Below, one piece after another: positions 1 through 15,663 of a stretch of 64,000 nucleotides of DNA; within the stretch, counting starts at the first letter, position 1, and each line of letters starts with the position of its first letter. The translations under genes and the position numbers were made by a program. The notes under the pieces are model-generated. The model saw nothing but the letters and a program-made list of their open reading frames with translations. It searched no databases and was not told the DNA's origin. Source of the DNA: Brachyhypopomus gauderio (lineage: Eukaryota; Chordata; Actinopteri; Gymnotiformes; Hypopomidae); the NCBI RefSeq assembly GCF_052324685.1, contig NW_027506905.1, forward strand, positions 223,501 through 287,500. Direction: 5' to 3'.

Positions 1-159
1 GAACACAGCTCAGCCTGTTATAACTCACAAGCAACTCTCGTAACCGAGATAGCTTACCTGATAAGAAGACCATACAGCATCTTTCATGAAAGTTACAACA
101 GATAAAGATAGACTTGATGGCATGTGAACAATGGATACAAAATGTAGTACTCCATACTA

Positions 160-3799
<3,640 letters not shown>

Positions 3800-5185
3800 G
3801 TTGCCCCCCCCCCCCCCCCACACACCTCTCCTTAACTCAAACTGCACCACTATGGAGGAAGAGAGTCCCCAGTGTGGTACTAACAAAATGGAAAAAAACT
3901 AAGGCAAGATCTGGTGACCTTCTCTGGGCCCTCTTCAGCAAAGCGGTTTCTTTACTGAAAACATTGGAAGCAAGTGGAAAAGTGTTAACATTACATACAA
4001 AGTGTTAACTGTGTCAAATAAAATGCAACACTCTAGAGGGAAATCAAAGCCAGCTGCTGCAGCAGTATAGTTGGAGAGATAAATAAAAAGACTTACCACT
4101 CTCATCAGGTTCTCCTGTGTCTCTTGACATTGCTTTTTAAATTGGCTCCTCTTTTGTTGTATACAGTCCATGTCACCAAAATTATACAGGCATCAGAATT
4201 TCTTTACCACTTTCAGTATTTGTGTGGGGTGTTGTAGAAAAAAAAGACATTATTTTTGCTGAAGAGTAATCCTGAGGGTGCTTGTATGTTTTCCCCCATG
4301 AAGTACAACTCTGAACAGGGTCTAAATTTAGAGTCAACACTGGGAATAGTGAGGTCACATGGTGGTGCTGGCCCAAGGGCAACTGTCTCCAGATACATGC
4401 CTTAAAAAATTACCCTCTAGAACAGAGCATGTTAACAATTAGTCTTTCAGTGCTGTAAAATGTAGTGTATAATTTATATTGGTGATGGATTACTTAATTA
4501 TTTTGTTACTTTCTATATATGAAATATATGATTATATATCTATATAATTAAATTTGCTGAACTGTGTATTATTTGTGGAATAAGTTTAAGAATAAGTGTT
4601 TTAATTTAAACACTTGTTTAAAACAATGTTTAGTATCATATACAATCTAAAACATGATAATATACAGTAATTTCTGATGTCAAACCCACCACTCCATCCA
4701 TACATTAATTTTAATTATTTAGTACATAATAAATACATAGTACTGTATTTAGACAAACCTAATACTGTATATTACTAATATTATCTATATTATTCATATA
4801 TTACCAATTTTAATACAATATATTTGAGAAAGCCTCTAGCAGAGATCACTTTATCGACACAAGTTCTCACGTAGAAGCTGATCATTAGATGGCGCTAATA
4901 TTAATTAGCGGAAAGGATTATTCCATGTCTGTGTATCGGCAAATCATTCACTTGTCTATTACTATTGGTAAACTGCAAAAATGCCAAGGACAAAAATATA
5001 TTTTCAAAATATGCTGTGTGGAGCTCTGCTTGAGCAAACTACATCTGCTTCTCTGAGCTGATAAGAGTCAATCTAATAGGTTTATAATGGTTATAAGAAA
5101 ACTTTGGCTGCCTCTTTAATAGCATCGGATAAAGCTCTTGGTCTTTTAAAATATAACCCCTAACACTGGCATGGCATGGAATTCA
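3800..5185. other. lrrc39 upstream DNA, possible 5' exon, AT-rich intergenic sequence
   Basis: A run of 16 C (3804-3819) sits just upstream of the lrrc39 start codon. On the minus strand a good donor (AGTG|GTAAGT, exon end 4097) follows a short stretch with an ATG, so 4097 to about 4170 may be a 5' untranslated exon of lrrc39. From about 4400 to 5100 the DNA is AT-rich with no gene that I recognise. Confidence 0.4.
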
Positions 5186-5315
5186 TCCATTCATCAATTA
5201 TCTTTTCCGCTTAATCCCGCTAGCCAGGGTCACGGAGGGCTGGAGCCAATCCCAGCATCACCAAGTGAAGGCAGGTGCACCATGGGCAGGTCACCAGTCC
5301 ACCACATGGTACTGT
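5186..5315. repeat. teleost interspersed repeat (CCGCTTAATCC...GGGTCACGGAGGGCTGGAG type)
   Basis: TCCATTCATCAATTATC, CCGCTTAATCCCGCTAGCC, AGGGTCACGGAGGGCTGGAG and CAATCCCAGCATCACC, followed by a GGTCACCAGTCCACCACATG-like end, form a block found in very many copies in teleost genomes (recalled, not searched). The copy is short and diverged. Confidence 0.6.
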
Positions 5316-5571
5316 ACATTAACCTACACTATCAAGATTGTCTCATTCTAACTTGGGGAAAAAATGTTTCATAAGTAGGAAAAGCATGTATTCTTTGTAC
5401 TTGAACAAATACACTTTCTAGGTTGTGGTACGACTATACTACAATTAAGACAACAAAATAAATAGGCTGCTTTTGGCAACAGCCTACCTCTCATAACCTG
5501 ATTTAACTATTAACAATGTGCATCATTACTAATAATAAAAATAATTAAAACTAGTTGATTCAGTTCGATAA

Positions 5572-5577
5572 TTTATT
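5572..5577 (-). terminator. candidate poly(A) signal of dbt
   Basis: AATAAA on the minus strand, about 0.78 kb beyond the dbt stop codon. The interval 5578-6358 has no other gene and would be the dbt 3' UTR. The choice of signal is an inference. Confidence 0.4.
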
Positions 5578-6358
5578 AAAATGTTTCTCCCACCAAAGTC
5601 CACACAAAATACATCTTGAAAGGATAAATTGTGCTCTCATTTTTTACCCCACAAAAGGCCAACACACAATACCCACATGACCAATCAACCCTAAACCTAT
5701 ACTACCCATACTTGAGGTTCTTTTAAAACAGTCACAAGTAGGAATACATTAAGTACAATTGAAACGTACTGGATAAAATACATTTTCCTCACTGCCTAAC
5801 ATCCCATAAATCACAGTTGTTTTTCACACTCTAAATCCTTTTGTGCAATAATGCCATTGTAGAGAAGTCAGTTCCATTTACAAATTCAAGAACTTCCAGG
5901 TTGATAGTGTTCAAGACGGGGGCATCAGTACTTGATCCATTAACCCCACATTAACAATCTAAACAAATATTCTTGTTTTTAACCATCTTAAAAAAACAAA
6001 CAAAACAAAAAAAAAGATTATTGGGCCATAACTAGTAACAGCACGTCGAACACACGTGTGCACGCAAAAAGTCATGAGATGGTCATCTCATACACATGTG
6101 CGTATTTTGGGCGTGTGCAGGTTTGTTTCTCCAAACCTTTGGTGGTTTGTAGGAGTGAATTTACCACAAACAAGCAGCCCAGAGAGACTACCAGCTGGGT
6201 TAGCTTACACTGCTGAGGTTAGTGTCCTTGGCTTGTGCAACCATCCATGCCTTTAGATAGACCATGGAAAGAGACTGGAAGTGGTGGGTAGAAACAGGAG
6301 CTCAGTAACGATCAAGACAACTACACAATTCCAAGAGTCACGTAGTCTGCATGGCTTT

Positions 6359-9300
6359 CTATTTTAGATCAAGAACCATGACAGCTGGGTTCTCCAGATA
6401 GGATCTCCACAGGTTGGAGAACCGACTCATAGTAGCTCCGTCGATGATTCTGTGATCTGCCGACCAGCTTACATTCATGACATGTGCCTTCACGACTTCA
6501 TCCTTTGCATTGAACCGTGGTAACACCTGGAAGGGGCACAGAGAGCCAAGAGAGCATCTTACTCACAATTACAAACATGCAATTTCAAGTACAGATATCG
6601 GCAAGATCCAAGTGCCTCAAACCTGTATCTTTCCAAGAGCGCCGATCGCAACTTCAGGTGGGAGGATCACTGGCTTTGCATAAGTACCTCCAATCTGAGT
6701 GGAATGTAATTTAACCATTACAATGTGCTGAACAGGTCAGTGGTAAAGATCTTTCAGAAACAGATTTACAGATTTATAGTTGTCAGTTTTATAGATCCAA
6801 ATTACAATATCAAAGGATTTTCCACAGAAGTTTGTCCTAGAAAGTTTGTCCTGATTTACAAGAATTTTTCCTGATTTTGAGAGCATATTTAGCCAAGTGT
6901 TCTGGCTTCGCTCCCTTCAGCCACACTCACTGAGCCAATATTAGACAGGGTGAATGTCCCCCCCGTGAGATCTGCCGTGCCTAGCTGCCCAGACACTCCC
7001 AAGGTCTGCAGTCGGTTGAGCTCCACAGCAATGTCGAAAATGCTGAGCATCTGAACGTTCTTCACATTAGGCACCAGGAGGCCCTGCGGCGTGTCCATGG
7101 CCAGCCCGATGTTATGAGCAGCCTGAATGAAGGAATTAAGCCAACAGATGCAAAATGAGTGAATATCATCAATTTTTTCATTTCACTCCAAATACCAGGA
7201 CTTTCAAGAGAAAGCTCACCTTGTAGGTGATATTCTGGCATGCTTCGTCCATAGAGGCGTTCAGGATTGGATAATGTAGAAGACCAAGAGAAGCCGCCTA
7301 TTCGTGACATGGAAGCGTTTGGTTATTTACTTGGGGTGCTCTGCATGTCTGCATGGCATGCTGGGCACTGAGAAAAACCACTGTGTTTACCTTGATGAAG
7401 AAGGGCATGTAGCTCAGCTTCACTCCACGAGACTCTGCCACTCCCTTCAGCTCAGAGCGAAGATGCACCAGCTGGGTCAGGTCCACTTCGTCCTTGTATC
7501 CAAAGTGTGGGATCTTCAGCGCTGCAGTCATGGTCTTCACCATGGCCTTATGAAAACCTGTTTAAAAAATACAACAAAACAAACAGCACAGAAGTAAAAA
7601 CATGGGAAAGTAACTAGCATCATCACAGTGCATTATTGTTGTCCTCCAATATTACTACGGCAGCTCACCCTTAAGAGGTTCAGTGCGGTCTTTCCCTGTG
7701 AACACAGGCCGAGAGATGATGGGTGTAGTTACGCTTGGTGGAGCCCTCTTTTCCTTGGGCCCTGTGGGGGCTCTAGCTACCTCTGGTCCAGGAGGCGGAG
7801 GCTGAATCTCCTGGAAGGGGCTGGGAGGTAAGATGGCCCCTGTCTGACTGGCTAGGAAGTTAAGGATGTCTTCTTTTAGAATACGCCCATCCTTCCCAGT
7901 TCCGATAACTTCACTCAGTTTGATCTGACAAGACATAATTGACGAAGAGGGAGTGAGATTAAGGCAGGATATGAAGCAGTTGTGTTTGTATCATTAATTC
8001 AATTTAATGACGAAATAAAAGTGAAACATGATCAAATACAATGCATTCTCTTCAAGTTACTAAATCCTAAAACAAAACCGTAATTTATCTTATAGATTTT
8101 ATTAACCATGCAAAGCTATTAGGACTGAAGTTTAATTTTTGTTTTCCAAAGAAGGAAATGAAACAAGCTTTAAGTAACGGATTAATCAACTCTGTATTAA
8201 ACCCAGGCCCAGATGTTGCCGAATAGTCAGGAGCTTCTGCTCATCGACATGTAGCCACTGGTCTCCCCTTCCCTTCATAGGCCACTTCCAGCTTGAGCAA
8301 ACACTGTACAACTTCAAGGCCGTCTATTGTTAACACATAAAATATTGCGAGAACCAAGTAATGAGAATATACATAATCAGGCCACAAACCTATATGAGCT
8401 TTTCCTAAAAAACATGCAAGTTAGCAGACAGTGCTCGTCATTTCACTGCAATATATTATATGAGTTGTTCACCTGTGGCATACAAACTCTAAACAGGAGT
8501 GAGAATTTGCCTTTCCTTATACCCGTCTGTGGCACTCACATTATTCTCCATGGCCAAACGGCGCACTGCTGGGGTGGCTTGAGTCTTGTGACCTTTAATT
8601 TCCTGGTGAGTGTGTTCCTCCTGAGACACGGCTGGAGTTTCCAACACATCCTCTTCTGGAGGAACCTCTGCAGGAAACAGAAGCAGCACGTTGGCAGTCA
8701 TGTATGCTATACAAGAACTGAATGAATTAACACTTTATGCACTTTACTTCATAACCAGTTCGATAAATAAATGTGAATTTGCTGTGTGAAAAAAAGAGTG
8801 GTGCGTTTGATGTTGCAATGGAGTCAGCAGTTTGATGTTAAAATGACAGAATCAGCAACTGCAAAACAATTACAGGAGGTACAACTTTCAAATCCATAGT
8901 GAACTCAATGTTTTCTGATGGTAGTTGATTGTTATATGCTTACCCTGGCCTCCATCAGTTTCAATGTCAACAAGCGGCGAGCCCACGAGGGCAATAGAAT
9001 CAATATCATAGTAGAGTTTACGGATGACTCCATCATAGCGGCTAGTGATCGTAACAGAGGCCTTGTCACTTTGTACTTCACAGATGCTGTCAAACTGTGA
9101 TACTCTGTCGCCTTCTTTCACATACCTTGAATAGAGGGAAGAGATTCAATCACTTAAATATGATATCGCACTGGACTGGACTGAGTGTTTTTCCATAACC
9201 GAGACATTAAAAAAACACAATGCTACCCTCTAGTGGTGATATTTTGTTCTCGCTAAAATAGAACATTATTCAGCAAGATTATGCTTGAAAAATAACTTAC

Positions 9301-10247
9301 CATTCTTTAACCGTCACCTCCATAATCCCTTCCCCGATATCCGAGAGCTTGAACTGCAAAACTGGCCCTGTTGCAGCTTTAAAAATAGTTTAGAAATGAA
9401 TAATGTCCATATGAAATTCAAGGAGTTGAGCTGCTCACCCACCCTCTGTGCTTCATAATTTAAGTTTCAAACTTACCATAGCTAGTTCGAAAATACCTAT
9501 GATGATGCACAGCACTGGCACGATACGCGTACGGTGCATTTACCAAATTAACTGTCGGAAACTTGGAGTAACAGTGTTTTTGCAGACGTTGCACAGAGAC
9601 CTGCAACAAAGCAAGGCAAAAGCAGACCAAATAATCAATGAATTTGCACTTCCACTCGTGAAAGACTACGTTAATGTTCAACCTCGCAAATAATTCCGAT
9701 ATACAGCAAATCTCCAATTTCTGATAACTGCATTGCAAAGACCAAGTCAAGCTTATAGCCAATTATTACTAGTAACTCATTATTATGGTTTTGTTATGGC
9801 TAAATTAAAGATGTACTAATAATCAGTAATACGACCCACAACTACGTGAGCAACTCGGGCGCCACACAGCTAAAGTCAAACGGCTAGCTAGCTAACCTAC
9901 ATAGCGACCTCTTTACACTTATAACAATAACGTACCAACACTGTAACATTATTGTAGTTAATGTCGTGCACGTTAAATGTGGGTAATAAACTACAACCAA
10001 CTCACATGGTGAAGTTAATCAGATAGGCTGCATAGCTGGATAGCCAGCGGGCTAATAGACTGCTACTTCGCTTGGTGCTTCACTTAGTAATTAGTTACAC
10101 CGTCTGTTTCGTCTAAAGCAAACTTCATAAATCTGGTCTCATCTGATAAAATGTTTGCAACTGCTAAAGTCATTACGAACAGCCATGCAGACCCACCAGG
10201 CGTCTCATAAACGAGAAGGAGCCTCTCACGGTGATGAGCGCCGCCAT
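6359..10247 (-). CDS. dbt: dbt, lipoamide acyltransferase (E2) of branched-chain 2-oxo acid dehydrogenase
   Basis: Eleven exons with matching phases: 10247-10197, 9600-9477, 9376-9301, 9125-8944, 8667-8540, 7924-7669, 7557-7391, 7297-7220, 7122-6931, 6694-6623, 6526-6359 (497 aa; human is 482). The product is the core of the mitochondrial BCKDH complex, moving acyl groups from lipoamide to CoA in Leu/Ile/Val breakdown. In order: a mitochondrial leader (about 1-58) rich in Arg/Ser/His; a lipoyl domain with lipoylation Lys about 105 in EVQSDKAS; an E3-binding domain ([33 protein letters not shown]); a Pro-rich linker slightly longer than in mammals; and the acyltransferase domain, ending in [15 protein letters not shown] with catalytic His467 and Asp471. 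The first exon codes 17 residues, as I recall for human DBT. It is divergent from rtca, sharing a 1.06 kb promoter. I see no defect. Short ORFs in this interval are exons or their shadows. Confidence 0.97.
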
Positions 10248-11311
10248 GTTTCTCCTAAATATTTACATATCCGGATATGACGACACGGTTACGCCCCAAT
10301 TTACTGACCAATCAGACACATCAATTCGCTTAGCGTTGCCCTTGTATACAGATGTAGAAACAGCGTAATTTATCACAATTTATCACAAGTCATCTTGAGA
10401 TCTGCATAGAAATACGTCAGGCAACAACGGCAGCGGCAACACGCTTTAAACTTTTTCCACTGTATTGTTGTAGTTGTCTGGTGTTTGTTGATGCACATTG
10501 TTCAGTGTAGCATGAGCTTCTTTACCTTTTTCAAAAACATTTAATATTTCTAAAACATTAGTCAACTTGTATCAACAGTCAAGTATAATCAGTATTATAA
10601 TTATGGCACAACACATCTAATCTTAAGTCATTAATTTGCTTTCCAGTTTAATCTAGATTTGATATGACAATAGAAATATTCGGTTGAATCGTTGAAGATT
10701 TATTCGCTACAATCAACATTCCATAAACGTTTTAAACAATAACGCTAATGTGTGTGTGTGTGTGTGTTATACTCGTGGTATAAAATATAAATTATTTGGC
10801 AAGGCCTTTAATGACAAAAGTGTGTAAGTGTGTAAGTGGAGCTCTTCTAACTTCTATATGACCACGCGCAGGCAACGTCACACTAGTTCAACTGCGCGTG
10901 CGCAGCTGGTGTCGCTCAGTGTGGTGAGACTAGTTGCGAGCGGCCAGTACATCCGTGTGAGGAATTAAATTAAATTAAATTTTGTTCTAATTCATTTCTT
11001 TTCTTTTTATTCGAAAGCGAAAGCTCTTTCAATCTCTGTTTTGACAGCTGTGGTTTTGTAAAGGTCTCAGTTTGTCCGTGAGTAGTGAATGTTGGGAAGT
11101 TCGCGCTTCTCCCCTGCATTGTTCGCCGGTGTGTATCAGCCAGCAGGCGGGTTAACTCTGACCACTGACCCGGGCTGGGCTTCACCGGGCTGGGCTGTAC
11201 CTAGCGGGGCTGTACCGAGCGGGGCTGTGTGGCTGGAGCATCTTCTCTTACAACCGGCGTGTGTCACTGTACATTCGGCGAAGTTTTCGTGTTTTCTCCC
11301 ATTTCTCAAAA
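10248..11311. promoter_or_regulatory. bidirectional dbt/rtca promoter with NRF-1-like and YY1-like sites
   Basis: The 1,064 bp between the two start codons holds the promoters of both genes. A palindromic TGCGCGTGCGCA at 10893-10904 is a close match to the NRF-1 consensus, a factor that drives nuclear genes for mitochondrial proteins. An ACGTCA half CRE lies at about 10875-10880. CCAAT-type motifs (ACCAATCAGACAC) lie near 10308. The dbt start codon sits inside AAACATGGCGGCGC (minus strand), a YY1-type element. A short (TG)n lies at about 10749-10767. No TATA box was seen near the rtca end. Site functions are inferred from consensus only. Confidence 0.6.
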
Positions 11312-14300
11312 ATGGCCACACCATGGCTGGAGGTGGACGGGAGTGTGATGGAGGGGGTGAGTATTGCGCCCCACACACACTCACACACGGCGGGGCTCAC
11401 ACGGCTCGCTGCCCGGTGTGAGTTAGTTTGAACCAGTACAGTGTCACTTCCTTGATAAACTCTTGTGTAAGTCCCGTGTTGAGCACCACCAGCTCGGCCC
11501 GGACGTGTAACGCGTCCTCGTCTTCCAGGGCGGGCAGGTCCTCAGACTCTCCGCGGCGCTCGGTTGTGTCCAAGGCGCGTCTATCAAAATCAACAAGATC
11601 CGCGCCGGCAGGAGCTCGCCAGGGTTGAGGTAACGGGTCCATATTCTTCTGTGAAGCCCACTTTGATATATTTTAATCTACGCGTTCGTGTTTTGTGCCG
11701 AAACAGACACAGTCACCCCTCCCCAGATCAACAGTGAATCCTGAAACAAAGCGAAGTTCGTTGTTGAGTCTGACCTCGATACGTGATTTCAAGTTTACTC
11801 TCAAAGTAAAATACGGTTATATATAAATATAGATGCTCGTTAACCGAAGCTTTGTTTTACTCCAAATTGCCATATCACTTTGAAGCACTAACATGGCTGA
11901 TACCCTCTTGTCATGAATGTTGAATGGGGGTCTTTGTTAGTTCTCGCACTAGCACATGGCTAGCACTACTATAGATTATCTCAACACATAGGACCCAATT
12001 TGTGAAACTTTTATCCCATGTCATCATTCTTAGAAGTACGCGAACATATTCATATGATGTCTTAGTTTATTTGATGCCTGTTATTGCCTGTTATTGTCAA
12101 GATTCCAGGATGTGTGTTTGTCAGTTCAAACGTGTTTTTGTAATTCCAATGCAGTAAACACACTAAGTGAAGTATACTCAATTGCAGCACCAAATTTTCA
12201 GTGTTATCGTTTCCATTGTTGGCCCTCCCCCACGACCCCCTGTGTTGTAACCTTGTCAGGCCTCAACATCTGTCAGGGCTGGAGTTGGTCAGGGACATGT
12301 GTGCTGGGAATCTGGAGGGGGCTGTGGTGGGCTCTACAGAGATCACACTTACTCCTAGGAAAATTAAATGTGGAAATTACATTGCAGACACCCAGACTGC
12401 AGGGTAAGCAAAGCACTTTTCAAGGCATTTGATGTGAAATTTATTAAGTTACATTTGAGTGACTTTTGCTGGATCATTACATTAATTGCCAACATTTGAT
12501 ACTATATTTGTAAGACTATCTACAAAGTTGAAGACGTAAGAATATCCGTCTTTACTAAATTTACTAGCAATGGAGATTTGAATATGTTTTAAATATCTGA
12601 TATTCGTGGGGAATACCTATATGATCTGTATGTAGAATTTCTTAGAAACCACTAAGAGAACGTGCGGGTTGACCATAGGCTGTGGTCTGTGCAGGAGTGT
12701 TGGTCTCCTGCTGCAGGTCTCTCTGCCCTGTGCTCTGTTTGCTGATGGCTCTTCAGAGCTGTGCTTGAAGGGAGGCACAAACGCAGAGATGGCACCACAA
12801 ATTGACTACACAATCAAGGTACAAGCTTTTCAGGACAAAATTAATAAGCATACCAGGCCAGATCCTTTTGGAAAAATCGGGCAAATTATGAGTGTTGGTA
12901 ATCTAATATTATTGTGAATGTTTATAATTGCCAGTGTAAACTGTATGCGCAATGTGCTTTAGTTGCTGTTTTCAAATACCCTGTAGGTGTTCAAACCCAT
13001 TGCAGAGAAATTTGGTGTGCATTTTGACTGTGACTTAAGAATGAGGTAAGTTTTTGTGTTGGCTAATGCAGCATTAGCTGAGTTGATCTAGTTTGTGCTT
13101 TGTGTTGTTGTCTTGTTTTTTATTTGATTTTGGTTTCCTACTCACAGAGGTTACTACCCCAAAGGTGGGGGAGAAGTGATTGTCAAAATAAACCCTGTTA
13201 AAGAGTTGAGCCCCATCAATATGACTGAAAGAGGCAACATCACAAAGATCTATGGTCGGGCCTTTGTAGCGGGTGTGCTGCCTTTCAAGGTACCTTTCTA
13301 AGAGATGAGCTGCCTTTGGTGTTTATTAATTTTCATGAGTAACCCTGGTAATAAATGTCTCTGTGCTCTCAGCTTATTTAAAGCTATTTAACCAATTGTG
13401 TTTATATTTTATGCATCAGTCTTTTGACTCCAGTGAATAATGCTGATTGAACATTCGTACGTATTTAGTTGGCGAAGGACATGTCCACTGCAGCAGTGCG
13501 TACTATCCGAAAAGAGATTAAGGACCTTTATATCAATATCCAGTCTCTGCAAGAGAAAGACAAAGCTTGTGGAAATGGCAATGGCATCATGTGAGTAAAA
13601 GCCAAACACGAAACACCTCAACTGAAAATCACATTGTTCTGAATGTACCTCAATTTATTAATTGTTTTTGCTTGTTTGTTTCACACAGAATCATTGCAGA
13701 ATCCTCTACTGGCTGTATATTTGCTGGCTCATCTCTTGGCAAGAAAGGTGACTGTTTCCTTTTTCATTTTAGGTCAAATTAACTTTAGCAGTGAGCAGAG
13801 GAAATGCCTGGCTTACTGCACTCTTATTTTCATCTCACGTTGCACTCTGCTGTTTTGCCACTAGTTGGCAGCAGTACAGAGATAAAGCTTTCATGTGCCC
13901 ACAGAGCTAGTGAGTTTAGTAAAGAGATTCTGCAGGGATGTGTGAAGAGAGACTACAGAGTTGGTACAAATTGAAAATCTAAACATCTGATTTCTGTTGA
14001 AGTTCTTTTGTTGATTTTCATTTTTAGTGATTTAAAACTTAAGTAATTCTATTCTGGCACGTCTAAGAGATGGTGTAAGATAAAAGCCAAGCGATTTATA
14101 GAATAAGCAAATACATTTTGTTGTTTCTTATTTCCCAGGTGTTTATGCAGATAAAGTGGGCATAGAGGCTGCTGAAATGCTTTTGAGGAACATTAGGCAC
14201 AATGGCTGTGTGGACGAGTTCTTGCAAGACCAGGTAAGGACCGAATGAACACACACGCACAGAAAATCAAAGAGGGCCGTTTTTAAGTGTAGTATGAAAT

Positions 14301-14736
14301 GTTGCACACATGCCTCTGTCTAGTTTGGTTTCCTCATGAGGGTTAACCTTTTGTTTTGCATTTCATCTCTGTAGCTGATTATTTTCATGGCCTTGGCCAA
14401 GGGCACGTCGAGAATGCGCACTGGCCCCATCACTCTCCACACACAGACTGCCATCCACGTTGCTGAGCAGCTCACTAAGGTAACATCTCCTCTGTGATAC
14501 GATTATGATATCGTATGTAGTGTAAGATGTTCCACTGGATAGAAAAAAGTTTACAGGATTCATACTAGTAGCAGTTGGGGACTAAAAGTCCATGTAGAAA
14601 TGCATTTAGGATTCCAGCTTTAAGCTCATTTTCACTCTCGCAGGCTAAGTTTGTGATCCGCAAGGCAGACGACGAACATGCCGACACCTACATTGTTGAG
14701 TGCCAGGGTGTCGGTGCCACCAACGCCCACCTGTAA
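11312..14736 (+). CDS. rtca: rtca, RNA 3'-terminal phosphate cyclase
   Basis: Eleven exons join in phase: 11312-11356, 11529-11629, 12260-12403, 12695-12818, 12987-13045, 13148-13289, 13469-13590, 13689-13747, 14139-14233, 14375-14479, 14644-14736 (362 aa; human about 366). The enzyme uses ATP to convert an RNA 3'-phosphate to a 2',3'-cyclic phosphate through an adenylated His, and it acts in RNA repair and processing in the nucleus. Family blocks visible: [101 protein letters not shown] and [17 protein letters not shown]. The likely nucleotidyl His is His319 in the last block. The start is supported by the MxxPxxEVDGS homology and lies 5 bases after an A-rich stretch. The stop is the TAA at 14734. 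I see no damage. Confidence 0.97.
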
Positions 14737-15663
14737 ATTTTGGGCAAGGTCGTCCCCGGCCCATCTCCAGGTGAGGGATGCTGGGATGAAGGAGACCATG
14801 TAGCAGAAACACACTACTGTAACTGACTGGATGGCCTGAGGACAACTTCACTTCCTCTTAATTGGAAAAAGAGATTGATTTCTTTAGTCTTTGAACTGAC
14901 CCCCAGGTCACACTGCTTTGTCCATGCTTATTCTTTTATAATATAATATCCATCATTTTCAAATGACTTTGGTTACTCAGGGTATTGCCTTACACTGTAA
15001 CGAAGCATTGTCTTTGGAAACTATTTAAATATAGTTTGTTAGACTCTTTGCAATATTTGACCAGCGAGTTTATCCTTGATCCTCTTGATAGAATATGTCT
15101 GTTTGGCTTTCACCAATGTCTGCACCCACACAAGCCTTAAAGAATTAATTCATAAAATCTGTTACCACAATCAGAACAATGTTACCGCTAAACATTTGCA
15201 TGGAACTAGGAATGTTCGTTTGTCACTGTTAAATAATATAGTGCACTATGTGTACATGGGCAAGGAGAGAAAAGTCTCCTGTCCCTGAACAAACTAAAAT
15301 TCAAGTAGCTGCTTTGTCGTTTTTTGTAAGTTATTTAAGTTGATGTGAATTGAACGAATGGCACCATGCTTGCTTTTTTTTTTTCAAAAATTTTTTTAAG
15401 CTTGGCTCACAGCTATGCAGAGCTTGTGTGAGGAAGTTTTGAAACCCCTTAAAGATGGTGGTCCCAGCCACAGGTTTACTTTGTAGAGTTTACGACTTAT
15501 TTATGAGAATGGCAGTGATGAGTGGCCTTTTTATTTTATTTTTTTGTAGGAAACAACAACCTTTATTTGTTTATTTGCTTTGAGGTATTTTTGAAGAAAA
15601 ACGAATCACAATAAAAGTGGTAAGGGTATTTTGTATTTACACTTTTATGGTTGTTATAATAAA
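14737..15663 (+). terminator. rtca 3' UTR with poly(A) signals
   Basis: AATAAA occurs at 15610-15615 and again at 15658-15663, 0.87-0.93 kb after the stop. T-rich stretches at about 15377 and 15530 are typical 3' UTR sequence. No other gene is visible in this interval. Confidence 0.6.
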
